Assembly: GCA_905221605.1 (NCBI GenBank)
Contig: CAJNDS010002652.1
Coordinates: forward strand, 264,553 to 328,552
DNA length: 64,000 bases
Source: Symbiodinium natans
Taxonomy: Eukaryota; Sar; Dinophyceae; Suessiales; Symbiodiniaceae
Reading direction: 5' to 3'
Part shown: piece by piece, positions 18,766-28,472 of the stretch
How the letters are laid out: the number at the start of each line of letters is the position of its first letter
Numbering within the stretch: position 1 is the first letter of the stretch
Notes under the pieces: generated by a model
Told to the model about the DNA's origin: nothing
The model's input: only the letters and a program-made list of their open reading frames with translations
Databases searched by the model: none
Position numbers and translations under genes: made by a program

Positions 18766-19301
18766 ATTCAGTGGATGTATCGGAACAGCGAACCCCTGAA
18801 ACAGGCAAACACAAGCTAACGTACCATGTTTGGAGTGCAGATGCTGAAAAAGAAGCTTACAAGGCCGAGGCCCGAGCACTTGCTACTGCAGGAGCTGATG
18901 AAGCTGAAGCCGAAGACGATGTGCATCTTGATGGGCGTGTTTTCACAGAAGGGCCTCAACATCTACAAGAAAAGTGGAGAAAGGGGCTTGAGAAGGAGCT
19001 GACAACCATGTTTGATACTAAGGAAGCTTTGCAGAAGGTAAAGGCCAAAGACTTGAGGAAGACTTTAGGGCTCAGCCCACATGATCCGTTGCCAAAGACA
19101 TTGCCTTCGAAGCTGGTGATAAAGGCAAAACCGGATGGAATCCCTGGTCCAGATGGCAAGATACCACCTGTGAAGTTGGATGATCCCGAAACCTTTCAGG
19201 CGAAAGTGCGCATGGTTGCTTGTGGAAACTTTGACTATGATGTTCGACGTGGGGACGCAAGATTCAAGTCCAGCAACATTCCACCGGAAGCGATACGGGC
19301 G
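18750..19301 (+). pseudogene. Copia reverse transcriptase, N-terminal part only
   Basis: The segment holds GLEKELTTMFDTKEAL, LPSKLVIKAKPDG and the copia fingers motif FQAKVRMVACGNFDYD, then SSNIPPEAIR. It breaks at the cgg codon at 19296-19298. The next bases belong to the end of an inverted LTR. The catalytic palm is absent here but appears on the opposite strand at 19896-21320, starting at the corresponding codon. Confidence 0.9.
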
Positions 19302-19305
19302 AGTA

Positions 19306-19546
19306 TGTCTGAATGTGCAAGCTGTTGCTGCAGCTGCTTGTCGCTCAGCTCTGAAGAGCAATGTCAAGTCCCTCGAAACTCCAAGGAGAACCCAAAGATT
19401 AAAGGGACCCCTTGCGCTCACACTCTTTTGTTCTTGAGCCTTGAGCCTTGAGCCACTCATGCATCCAACGCATGTCTTCGCATGACTGAACATCCAACGC
19501 ATGTCTTCGCATGACTGAACATGGGGTATCTGGCACGTTTCAAACA
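19306..19546 (-). repeat. 3' LTR of the inverted copia copy
   Basis: Same length (241 bp) as the LTR at 12491-12731, including the 29-bp duplication and the triple GCTCAAG, from TGTTTGA (19546) to TCAGACA (19306). The following TACT equals the bases after the 5' LTR at 12732-12735. Confidence 0.9.
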
Positions 19547-19558
19547 CTCCTCCTTTCC
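19547..19558 (-). promoter_or_regulatory. Polypurine tract of the inverted copia copy
   Basis: On the minus strand GGAAAGGAGGAG lies directly before the TG of the LTR, the classic plus-strand primer position. Confidence 0.75.
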
Positions 19559-19895
19559 AGGAGTTCATAGCCCATGAGGACTGGAACTGCATCTGTGCCA
19601 GATCTCCTTGCTCTAAAATGTGCTGCCCCAAAATGTGTGTGACACCACGGGCATACACCACGAGCTAGTGTGAGCTACTAGGCGCTTTTCTCAGGACAGG
19701 AACAACAGCTTATGGCAACAACTGCTCTTGCCCCGAAAGAGCCATACGATATTTCTTTTTTCGAGGTCTTGATGTTTCTTGGTCTCAGTAGACTTGACAT
19801 CACGGCGCCTTGAGACTACCCTACCCTAGCACTGGACTATTCCTTCGGTACCATGGGATATTGGGTAGCATCATGGCTCTATGTACACGAGCTGA
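19559..19895 (-). other. Copia 3' untranslated region
   Basis: This stretch lies between the pol stop and the purine tract on the minus strand. I see no motif or open frame of note. Confidence 0.6.
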
Positions 19896-21320
19896 TCAAG
19901 AATTGGCGTTCGATTTCTTCGCCTCATACATTCCCAACAACTCTCGAGCCTTGCGTAAAGCGGTGCAAGCCAGCGCTTTCGTCAGGCCATCTGCAGGTAA
20001 CTCCTTTCCAGAGCAGTGTTCTAGCTTGGTCTTGGAGGCTTCAAGATGATCTCGAACATATGCACACCGAAGGGCATAGTGCCGCGTTCTTTGGTCTTCA
20101 GTGTGGTACCCTGGATCAGTTAGCTGCAAGATTGAGGCAACGTTGTTTCCTCGAAGCTTATGTTCAAAGTGTTTCCCCGCAATGCTTTGGATGATACTCT
20201 GTGTCTTGCATCCCATCTGCAAAGCACTTCCAAGAGCGTCAAGTTCTGCCTCCGCTGGCGAAAACGCTGTAAGCGTCTGACGCTGGCTGCGCCATGCGAT
20301 CAAGTGACCCCCCCAATGCACTGTTATCCCTGTACGAGACTTGCTCCCACCGGGTGCCCAGGAAGCATCACTGCAAGTCGTGACCTCATCACAGCTTCCG
20401 ACAGCATATCTAATGCCCCAATACTGAGTGTATTTAACATGTCGCCAAATGCCTTTGGTTACACGCAATGCTTCCTCCGGGTTGTGGGACATCAAGCTCG
20501 CAGTGGCTCCCACACACGCAGCCAAATCAGGCCTTGTACGCAAGCTGAGCCATAAAAGTGCTCCAACCTGACTCTGTGCCTCATGAAGTTGTTTCGCATG
20601 CTGGGTATCCTTGATCTGCATCTCCATTTGTCCCTCGTGCAAGGTAGGTAGGCTTTTCGAGCCATGTAGGGTATGCCACCCCCGAGATTTCAGCTCTGCG
20701 CCCACCCATGCCTCCTGGGTAAGGAACAGTGCTCCGTCTTGTAGCCGGCGAATTTGGATGCCTAAAAATGTGGCTTCCTGTACCACTGGAACATTGACAT
20801 CTGCAATCCGAATCGTTTGGCCAGCCTTGAGGCCAATTTTCTCGTTGACAAGGATAGCTTGAAGTTTCGTGTCCCAAATGCCTTTTATTAGGCTCGCAAC
20901 CCTCTTCATGATCTCCCTTTCCCCGGCGAGTAGTCCATCGTCGACATACATCGCAAGGACGCCCAGGATCTTGTTGTGGTTGTCAGCCTGGACAATTTTC
21001 CACAATCCTGCGCTGATGTCCCATGGAAGAAGTTTCAGGTCGCCCAATGCATCGCCCTTGCCAGCCTTCAAGATAGCATTGTCCAACTTCGCATCTCTGG
21101 TTTTCTCCCAGGCCTTGGGAGCTGCTCGTAGACCGTACACAGCCTTTCTCACAACCCAAAGTTCATCATCATCCATCTTCATGATCTTTTTCACGATGGG
21201 TGGAGGACGGAGCAGGATTACCTCAGAGTCATCCAGATCTGCATTCATAAAAGCTGTCACGATGTCCATAAACGCGCATCCCCATGAAGGATTCTGTGCC
21301 ACCAAACTGACATCCCGCAT
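19896..21320 (-). CDS. Copia reverse transcriptase palm/thumb and RNase H
   Basis: 474 codons on the minus strand. CAFMDIVTAFMNADL carries the first catalytic Asp (residue 19), VVRKAVYGLRAAPKAWEK is the copia palm signature, and LAMYVDDGLLAG holds the YxDD site (residues 125-128). RNase H follows: TTCSDASWAPGG, FSPAEAELDALG and the closing ELPADGLTKAL, with a normal stop 20 residues on. No stop or frame break occurs. The ATG is incidental: it lies at the junction with a short unrelated segment. Residues from Arg 2 continue exactly where the plus-strand RT fragment stops, so the natural protein started far upstream. Confidence 0.93.
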   Translation of the reverse strand: MRDVSLVAQNPSWGCAFMDIVTAFMNADLDDSEVILLRPPPIVKKIMKMDDDELWVVRKAVYGLRAAPKAWEKTRDAKLDNAILKAGKGDALGDLKLLPWDISAGLWKIVQADNHNKILGVLAMYVDDGLLAGEREIMKRVASLIKGIWDTKLQAILVNEKIGLKAGQTIRIADVNVPVVQEATFLGIQIRRLQDGALFLTQEAWVGAELKSRGWHTLHGSKSLPTLHEGQMEMQIKDTQHAKQLHEAQSQVGALLWLSLRTRPDLAACVGATASLMSHNPEEALRVTKGIWRHVKYTQYWGIRYAVGSCDEVTTCSDASWAPGGSKSRTGITVHWGGHLIAWRSQRQTLTAFSPAEAELDALGSALQMGCKTQSIIQSIAGKHFEHKLRGNNVASILQLTDPGYHTEDQRTRHYALRCAYVRDHLEASKTKLEHCSGKELPADGLTKALACTALRKARELLGMYEAKKSNANS

Positions 21321-21411
21321 GCACTTTTTCGGTATTTCTAGTATTTTCCGATATTTCCAATTCCGATGCCTGCGGGCATCGACTCTGCGTGTCTTGTGTT
21401 CAGCTTCAAAC
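21319..21411. other. ~93-bp filler at the internal deletion, with a 7-bp hairpin
   Basis: It joins gag codon 59 to the RT palm in the inverted copy and matches neither part. It contains CGATGCC-TGCG-GGCATCG (+ strand, ~21364-21381), a perfect 7-bp stem, and an AT-rich stretch. Origin unknown. Confidence 0.6.
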
Positions 21412-21589
21412 CCTGTCGGTTATGACCCGGGAAGGGTGTGAGTGCTGCTGGTGTCGTAGGATGTGCTGGTATGTGGAGTGGCCCTGGACTTCCTGTGGTG
21501 TCGGTCACAGGACTGAAATGATCGGGATATGTGATGGCTCTTATTCTAGGGGTCGAAGGAGATGGGAGTCCCTCCTCATCTATGTTCAT
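21412..21589 (-). pseudogene. Copia gag start, truncated, in the inverted copy
   Basis: Codons 1-59 match the ORF starting at 13194, with one visible substitution (GSPEP to GSPGP), then break at the filler. A further 24 codons read into the filler before the stop. Confidence 0.85.
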
Positions 21590-22047
21590 GGCCCCCGAGG
21601 CCTTTCAAGTCCTGACGAAACCTCTTGCCTACCCTGAACCTAATAGGGAACAGAGGAAACCACACAACCAATCCCACACAGGGTCCTACGCTGGGGCCGG
21701 TGCCCTGAAGCCCTGAACAGTAGGGTGTTGGGCTACAACAGATGACAAGCAAGTAGGATGGGATTAAGGTTAACCCAACCCTTCGTGTCTTGTCCCACCT
21801 GGAGAACGAGATGAAGTTTATATGATGGAGTCGAGATAATGAGATGTTAAATGGAAATGCCAATGCCCACGTGCAGTAAATGTTGCTGCTGCAGCTGCTG
21901 TTGCTGCTGCTGCTGCTGCAACCTTCTTTCCAAACAAATCCCAAATGTCGTCCTCTGAAACTCTCGCCAAAACAGCCAGCTTCTGCCAGCACACAAATAC
22001 AGCAACGACAAGGTCTTCTTGATGCTCCTTGATGCAATGAAGTTGCA

Positions 22048-24420
22048 CGGGCAGCCCACGGGAGCGTTTCACGCAAAGCCGCACGACAAAAAAACATGAG
22101 ACGGGACGGGAATAAGATGAGTAGTGGACAAGACTGAAGATTCCCACGCCGCCACTTGCCGCGCGACATTCGTTTGAATGATAATTGTGCCTTCACGGGC
22201 CTTGACGAGTGCCCGGCGGCTGGACATCTTGGTATCATGCGAAGAGATCACTGCAGTGGCTCTGCCGGGAGCGATGTGACGCCTCGCTGGCACTGCGAGC
22301 AAGTCACCTTCCACCGGAGCGCGCTGCGGGTATTTACATGTCCGACTCGGCTGCAGCGTCTGATTCAAAATTACAGTCAGAAGACATTTTTTGGCAGCAA
22401 ATCCTTGAGCGTCGTTGTTACGATGACGTGGAAACAATGTTACAGGTACTATCCTTACACAAATCTTGGCCAACGATGAGGACTTGTAAGACGAACGTAG
22501 TGTATAGTAGTGAATGAATGCGTAGTGTACAGTGCGATTCCCCGTGCCACAGCAGGGAATTTATATTTGGTCTCAAAAATTGAGTTTGTTGTATGAGACC
22601 TTTGAAAACCATTGTGCCCGAAACCATAAGCCATAAGCCTGCCTTTGTGCTAATTCCCCAGTTGTTTGGGGTCTTCGCCGGTTCTATTTTCGGTAGATTG
22701 GCTGCCCAAAGCCTCCGCCGAACATCAGCAACTGCTGTTTTGTTCGGGCCGTGTGGCCAAATGGCGACGTCATGTGAAACCAGCCAGCTATCAACAGTTT
22801 TATGGAGTAAACTTTTTTTCACGCAGTGGTTTGAGATTGCTCGGACGTTTCAAGCCGAATTTGTTATGCACTAGCTAGATAACCGCATATTTTTCCATGA
22901 GCTTGTCCTGAACACGGAGGAAACGGTCGTCCGTACCATAGCCTCCGTACCATGGCCTCCGTACCATAGCCTCCGTACCATAGCCTGGCACCTCACCGCA
23001 TCGATTTGGACAGTTTAAAGCTGGAGGTGGCCGCAGCGCTTTGGTGCACGACAAACATTGCCCCACGCAAGTGGCTCAGCAACTCCTCGGGGATCAGTCG
23101 TGCCGTCGTGGCCAATTATGTACGCTCCGTGTTGAGGTCCCGCTGCCGGCGACCACCGATGCACCCAAATTATTTCCAATTCAATGTGGCATGGTTTCCT
23201 TTGTGTTTCGCTGCGCACGCGAGCCGCTCCCGCGCCCACAAACCGAGTACACCAGCTGCGCACACCCACACATGGTGGGGTATGTAGGCTTCTAACCTCA
23301 AGCTGATGACCGGACCTGCGGAAACCGCGCGCAGTCCGAGTGCATCCGCATTGCGTGAGCTGGTGTGCAGAAAAGGCCCGGAGGCACCTTGGTGCTCGCC
23401 TTGGCTTGCCGTGCTCCAACACGGGGAGATCGTGGAATTTTCTGCGTGGCTGGCGCTGCTTCTTATGCCCAGGCTAAAGAGCTCTGTGCCTGCTGTCGAG
23501 CTGCGTCGTCGCATGGACCATGAAGGCGGCGAGCGAGGCCAACCAGCAGCGGATCAGGGCGCGGCCCGCGCTTCCCGCACTCCACGGTGTTCCACCAGGC
23601 AGCAACGCCCCCGCCCGTGAAGCTGTTGTTGCAGCGCATACGTGGTGTCCATGGAAAGTGGGACCCTTCGCTTAGGCGACAGCGGGAGCGGCAACCACAG
23701 CCGGCGCAGCATCAAGTGCGGAACTCGTTGTTGGGCACGATGAAATCCGGCCCGGCCGGGAGGAGAGTAAAGGCCACACTAGCACCCCGTCGCCAGCCTG
23801 GGACAGCAGCAGCGCCCGGGATGCAGTTCTTCTCTTCTCTATTGCGGCGCCAGCCCCTCCGTCCGACCCATGTGGGCACGTCAAAGCCCCGCAGCCGCAG
23901 ACACTGTGCCGATTGTTCCGCCTGGCGGGTGCTGAGTGGTGCGTCCAGCGCATCCACATCACATCACGAAGCAGGCCCAGCATCGTTGCGACCTTGGAGC
24001 ACAAGCGATGCATCCTGCTCGGACGTCCCCTGTCCGTGGTATTGTTTGTCGTCCTGTGGACCCTTGTGTCGCACTATTTGGTTATTATGTGGTCACCGCC
24101 TGCGGGCACTGTCCGCGCATTTCGCGCTCGGGCCATGGATGGCCTCTGCATCAATGTCGCCGACATGCGGCCAGCAAAAAACATACTTGTGCCCGCTCTG
24201 AGTTCTCACTGAGTACATCGCTTTGTTCAGGCTTTTGCATTCTGGCAGCGACCTTGCCCGGCCGCTTGCGTGGCACTTGGCGATGCGCCGCTTGTAGCCC
24301 TTAAAACATCGCAGTGTAGGCAGCCGCCTAAGCGCGCCGTTCTGCCACATCCACGCGCAGCGAGGTCCCAGACAATGAAACCCTCGCCGAGCGCAAGCGG
24401 GAACAAACCTGCACGAAAGT
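22048..24420. other. No gene recognised; unique flank of the copia block
   Basis: Short open frames on both strands lack recognisable domains. 23.0-24.4 kb is GC-rich and may contain decayed upstream parts of the LINE at 24.4 kb, but I found no endonuclease or Gag motif. Confidence 0.5.
22931..22986 (+). repeat. 14-bp tandem repeat, four units
   Basis: CCGTACCATAGCCT repeats four times with one A-to-G change in the second unit. Confidence 0.95.
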
Positions 24421-24424
24421 AAGG

Positions 24425-25920
24425 ATGGGTGAGCTTTCTAGAGCACGCCAGCTCCTCACCGCTGCAAAGTTCGCGCCCGGCGACGAAGATACGTGGCGTG
24501 CGTTGACAAACCCTGCCCGACGTCCACCGGAACCTCGCACGCCCCTTCCCAACGCAGTGGAGGAGCCGTAGTGCCCTGGCACCAGCGTTGCGGAAAGCTC
24601 GGCGAGGAGGCGTTGCGGAGCTGTCGGGCATGCGCGCGGAGCATCTGAACATTTTGCTTATCGACGTGCCCGCTATCGAGCTCATCGCTTTCGTGGCAGC
24701 CAGACTCGCGAATGCGGAAGTACCCGCGGGCATCTTCCCGGCCTTGGCTCCGGCACGCTTCACGGCGCTCCGCAAGCCGGACGGCGGTGTACGCGGCGTC
24801 GCGACGGGCGACGTGTTCCGCCACCTGGTTTCCCGAGCTCTCGTCAAAGGTTGGGCGACGGCGAAAAAAAACTAAAAAAAAAAAAACTCAGGCTATGCGA
24901 CCATACCAGTTTGCTTTGCAGGCACATGCCGGCACGGACGAACTCGCAGCATGCGTGCGAACGGCACAGGAGCTGCGCGATGGTGCCGTGTTGATTTCGC
25001 TCGATGGGCGGAGCGCTTATGACACCATGTCGCGAGCTTCGTTCCTCACTGCGCCGGAGTTGGTCCTGTTCGTGCGCGTTTACTACGGGAGGCCGTCCAC
25101 TTACTGTCGGAGGGATGCGCAAGGCCATTGCCACGACATCACGCAAGGAGAAGGGTGTGAACAAGGCGTAAAGCGCTGGGGCAGCTCGAAGCGTTGCGGA
25201 ACCCTCCGACAGCGTTGCCCGTTCATCGAGCACGCTCGCCAGCCTTCGCTGATGCCTGCATGCGTCAGCTCACTACAAACGGGGGGCTGTGCGCCAAGCC
25301 TCAGGTGCGGCCGAGGCACGTGAACTCTTGCAGGCGGAAGGTTGGCGTGAATGCCCTACTTGGGAAGCAGTCGGCGCGGGCGCTCGATCACCTCGTTCCA
25401 TCGAACAGGGCCTAAGCGAATGGCCACATGGATTGCAGCACTGTGCATCGCGTATTCGCAACCTTTACTTTCACGAACGCACGCTGCTGCTTTCCCTGTC
25501 GCCCTCCGCTGCACAAGCTGGGGTCTGGCTGACTGCCATACCCTGTGAGCCGGCCTGCACGCTTCCGCCCCAAGCAATGCTGTTGGCACTGCGGTCGTTG
25601 CCCTGTGTGCCAACCGTTGTGGCCGCCCGGATGTGGAGGCGAAGTGGATGCTTATGGCGACCACGCCTGGCATGGGTGCGTGTGGCTCGAGAGGCCGTCG
25701 GTCCGGATGGGGAGGTGGTCCCCCAACAGTGGCTAGCGCACACACAGCAGCACCCAACGTGCGCTCCGACGACCGCCGCTCATCTACGGCGCGATGCCTC
25801 TCGGCGGGGCTCTCTGCTGCGACGCAACACTGGTTTCGCCGCTGTCGCGCACAGGCTTGCCCCAGCCCTGCGCAGCTGGCATGGCTCCCGAGTATTTTTT
25901 TTCCCGAGTGTTGTTGCTGA
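24425..25920 (+). pseudogene. LINE reverse transcriptase and C-terminal region, decayed
   Basis: Collinear pieces in shifting frames: GELSRARQLLTAAKF and NPARRPPEPRTPLPNA (pre-RT), GMRAEHLNILLI, LRKPDGGVRGVATGDVFRHL (the RT fingers signature), then after an A-rich frameshift (24865-24890) PYQFALQAHAGTDELAACV, AVLISLDGRSAYDTMSRAS (first palm Asp) and CHDITQGEGCEQG. The FADD-type catalytic box is missing between ~25170 and 25280. Downstream are LLQAEGWRECPTWEAVG, a Cys/His cluster (CGGEVDAYGDHAWHGC) and LCCDATLVSPLSRTGLPQP. The set matches a LINE type I recall as frequent in dinoflagellate genomes. Frameshifts and lost palm motifs mean it is dead. Confidence 0.85.
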
Positions 25921-26249
25921 GGCATCTCCGCTGGGGGATGCGAACGGGGTGCTCGTGTCGGAAAGCGTCACGGCAGCATCTATCTCGACTATCATGTCCC
26001 GCGGGAGCAGCTGCATCTGCGCTAATGAGTGCGTGTTTCTTTTATGGACATTGTTTGACAAGCCTGACAGAGTATTGTTTTTCAAGCGACGGCACAGGCT
26101 CTGTGGGGTTCCCGGCTCACGGGCCCGGCTCCAATGGTGTCGGCAGCAGAAACATTTGTGGGCGTTGCCGACAATGTTTCTGTTTTATTACTTTTCCACC
26201 TGCACGGGTTGGGCGTCCGGCGGTATGTGCTGCAGTGTCCTTGCCCGGG

Positions 26250-26765
26250 GGCTAGACGGCTAGACGCTTCGCAGTGGGCCTCGCGGCTTCAGCGAGGTCG
26301 AGGACATGGTCGAGGTACGGGCCCTGGGCCTGGCTCGCATGGGGCGGTGCACGGAAAGCATCCACGTCGCGCCCAGGCCGAAGGTGGCTGCAACGCGCAC
26401 CGCTGGCGGAGCGCGCTGGGCACGGACGCGTGCAAGGTCCCGGCGCAGCTGCTGCGCTCCTGCATTCCACTGGCCCCGCGCCTCGGAGCCCAAGACGAGG
26501 AGCTGTTGCGGGCCGCCAGCTGTCGCGTTTGCGCCGCTCGGCGACCCGCAAGTCGCGCCGTAGATCACGAGATCCAAGCGGCGGCCATCATCAGCGGGGG
26601 CGCCTGGCGCAGTGGTGTGTGCGAGCTATTGCTGGGCTACTTGGGCGGCCAATGCGTCGGTACCGGCCCGCGCGTGCAGAGCATATTCGTCGCTTGATCG
26701 AAAATGGGTGCCGGCGCCAATTGCTGGCCAGGGCACGTGACACAAGGTGGCGGAACACGTCGTCA
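26250..26765 (-). pseudogene. Second LINE remnant, antisense and internally deleted
   Basis: Read from 26765 on the minus strand: VFRHLVSRALASNWRRHPF, then EYALHARAGTDALAAQVAQ (matching the plus copy's GDVFRHLVSRAL and FALQAHAGTDELAACV). After a deletion of the palm come DLVIYGATCGSPSG and PQQLLVLGSEARGQWNAGAQ, equivalent to the C-terminal region of this LINE family. The order is preserved, so this is one element with an internal deletion, facing the copy at 24.4-25.9 kb. Confidence 0.78.
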
Positions 26766-26769
26766 ATTC

Positions 26770-27420
26770 ACACAGTCACGCATTCCCGTTGGCACATTTG
26801 CACCCAGGATTGCGACAAAAAATGTGATGCCAAAGTGTGCTTTGTTGAATGCATAGTCTTGGCGTGTTAGGATGCCCTGCTAGCTGTGACGGGTGTGCTT
26901 GCAGAATTCGCTTCACCAGGTTACAGACACGGATGACAGGAAACAAAAAGAGGGCCATTGGGCTCAGTCGCAACATTCACGGATCATATTTGGGGTTCAG
27001 TGTGCTCGTCCCTTTCGGGTTCAAAACCGTTTTCAACTTCGACATCCATCCGTATCATCATTTGTTAAGTCCTGCATTCTGTAATGAACGCAGTCCCCGG
27101 CTGCAGTCCGAGCGCATGGCGTTTTGGCATGCAGGGGCTGTTCTGGCTGCTGTGCGCTGCTTGTGGTAGAAGGACCCCATAAAAGACAGCCAGCGACCGC
27201 CAATGACATGCCAATGACATGCCAATGACTGCCATACCGCACCGCCACCAGGTTCACGTGCTCTGCTGCGGATGCGAGGTCAGATGGGCTTGGGCTCGCC
27301 AGTGGCGGCCTATTGGTGAATATCAGATCTCCAATTATCGCATCGACCACCCTGGAAAAGGCCTGGCTTCAGACGAGACATGTTCCAGCGCACAGTGACA
27401 GAATCGAGTATGTCTTTTTC
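26770..27420. other. No gene recognised
   Basis: Short open frames only. CCAATGACATG is repeated in tandem near 27203-27225. Confidence 0.5.
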
Positions 27421-27439
27421 AGAACACTCTTTCACTCTT

Positions 27440-27472
<33 letters not shown>

Positions 27473-27696
27473 GTGTCTCTGTCTCTCTCCCTCCCCCCCC
27501 CCCCCCCCCCCCTCCCCTCCGCCTCCCTCCCCCCTCCCTCCCTCCCCCCCCCACCCACCCTCCCTCCCCCCTACCCCCCTCCCCCCTTGCCCCTCCTCAT
27601 CCCCCCCCCCCCTCCCCCCTCCCTCCCTTCCCCCCTCCCCCCCCTCCCCCCTCCCTCTTCCCTCCCTCTCCCTCCCCTTGCCCTCCCCCCCCCCTC

Positions 27697-27731
<35 letters not shown>

Positions 27732-27750
27732 CCTCCCTCCCTCCTCTTGC
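27421..27750 (+). repeat. Polypyrimidine tract: (CT)n flanking C-rich core
   Basis: About 325 bases, nearly pure pyrimidine on the plus strand: (CT)n at both ends and runs of C broken by single T inside. Long Pro/Ser and, on the other strand, Gly/Arg/Glu frames are composition artefacts. Confidence 0.95.
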
Positions 27751-28472
27751 GAATTCTTTCGCACCAGGCCAACGTATCGGCCAGGACCGGCACAAAGCGT
27801 TTGAGGGTTAAAGCGTCAGCTCCATAGCAATATTAGCCATCTGGGACGCACTCGAGGGGCACTTCTTTTCCCCGCTCTTCCCGTGGAAGCTTTTGGGTGA
27901 CTAGTGTGACTAGTGGTGACCAGAAGTATTTAGTTGAAGTTGAAGTTCAGCAAACTCAACTAACAGATGCGCCAAGAGTCATGCCCTCCAGGATACATAT
28001 ACGTGCTGGTGACTCAATAGCAGCGCTTGCTGAAGCAACCTGCCGCCACCTCCAATCCGTTGGGGCAGGCAGCACAAGATAATTTAGAAAGACTTGGCAG
28101 AGGCAGGAGGAGTTTCTTGAATCCTTTTTTCTCATCGTGATTTATTTGCCAGGTGGGTGCCAGCTCAGGGAGCTGACAGACATACAGGACGCCCGAACCA
28201 ACTCGTTGCAGTTTGCTGAAAGGGCGTCGATCAGCGTCCTGGTTGTTAAGAATATGTTTCAGTTTTGTGTTTATTTTGCGAGTTGTGGCTCAGGTCCTTC
28301 GGTCGTGTGTTTGTTGGGGCGACTCCAATCCTTCCTTAGAACTTTTCTTGTGAAATGTGTGGCTCTGTGAAATGACTTGTAAGTGGCGCTTGTGGGGACA
28401 TGCACTTTTCGCAGCCGGTTTCAGAGTGCAGAAACGTTTTGCTTTTGCTGCTTGATCTCCTGTGGCTTAGAC
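27751..28472. other. Upstream region of the oxygenase gene
   Basis: No convincing promoter element is visible, and dinoflagellate promoters are poorly defined. Additional 5' exons of the next gene may lie here; the short open frames are inconclusive. Confidence 0.4.

Larger units (their letters stand above)
12491..19301 (+). mobile_element. Ty1/copia element, plus-strand copy, truncated in reverse transcriptase
   Basis: In order: LTR, leader, coiled-coil Gag-like ORF, Gag with two CCCH fingers, aspartic protease, an HxD-containing domain, DD35E integrase, and the fingers part of RT. The order PR-IN-RT is diagnostic for copia. The element stops in RT after PPEAIR (cgg at 19296-19298), where inverted material of the same family begins. 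The coding part is split into five ORFs in three frames, so it is non-autonomous now. Confidence 0.92.
19302..22047 (-). mobile_element. Inverted, internally deleted copia copy with one LTR
   Basis: Read on the minus strand from 22047: presumed primer site and leader (636 bp together with the gag start, collinear with 12736-13371), gag broken after 59 codons, a ~93-bp unrelated segment, RT palm to RNase H, 3' UTR, purine tract, LTR 19546-19306, then TACT. There is no 5' LTR. The two outer ends correspond to adjacent bases 12736 and 12735 of the plus copy. The right end joins unrelated DNA at 22048. Confidence 0.85.

Noticed and set aside
12491-22047. One intact copia element with two LTRs in inverted orientation
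   Set aside because: The LTRs are inverted relative to each other, RT is split onto two strands and the leader occurs twice, so this is a rearranged pair, not a normal element.
21576-22238. 220-codon minus-strand frame across the copia leader boundary
   Set aside because: It crosses from unique flank into the untranslated leader and continues past the real gag start in another frame, so it is chance.
23587-24201. 204-codon GC-rich frame
   Set aside because: No recognisable domain, and several competing frames of similar length on both strands.
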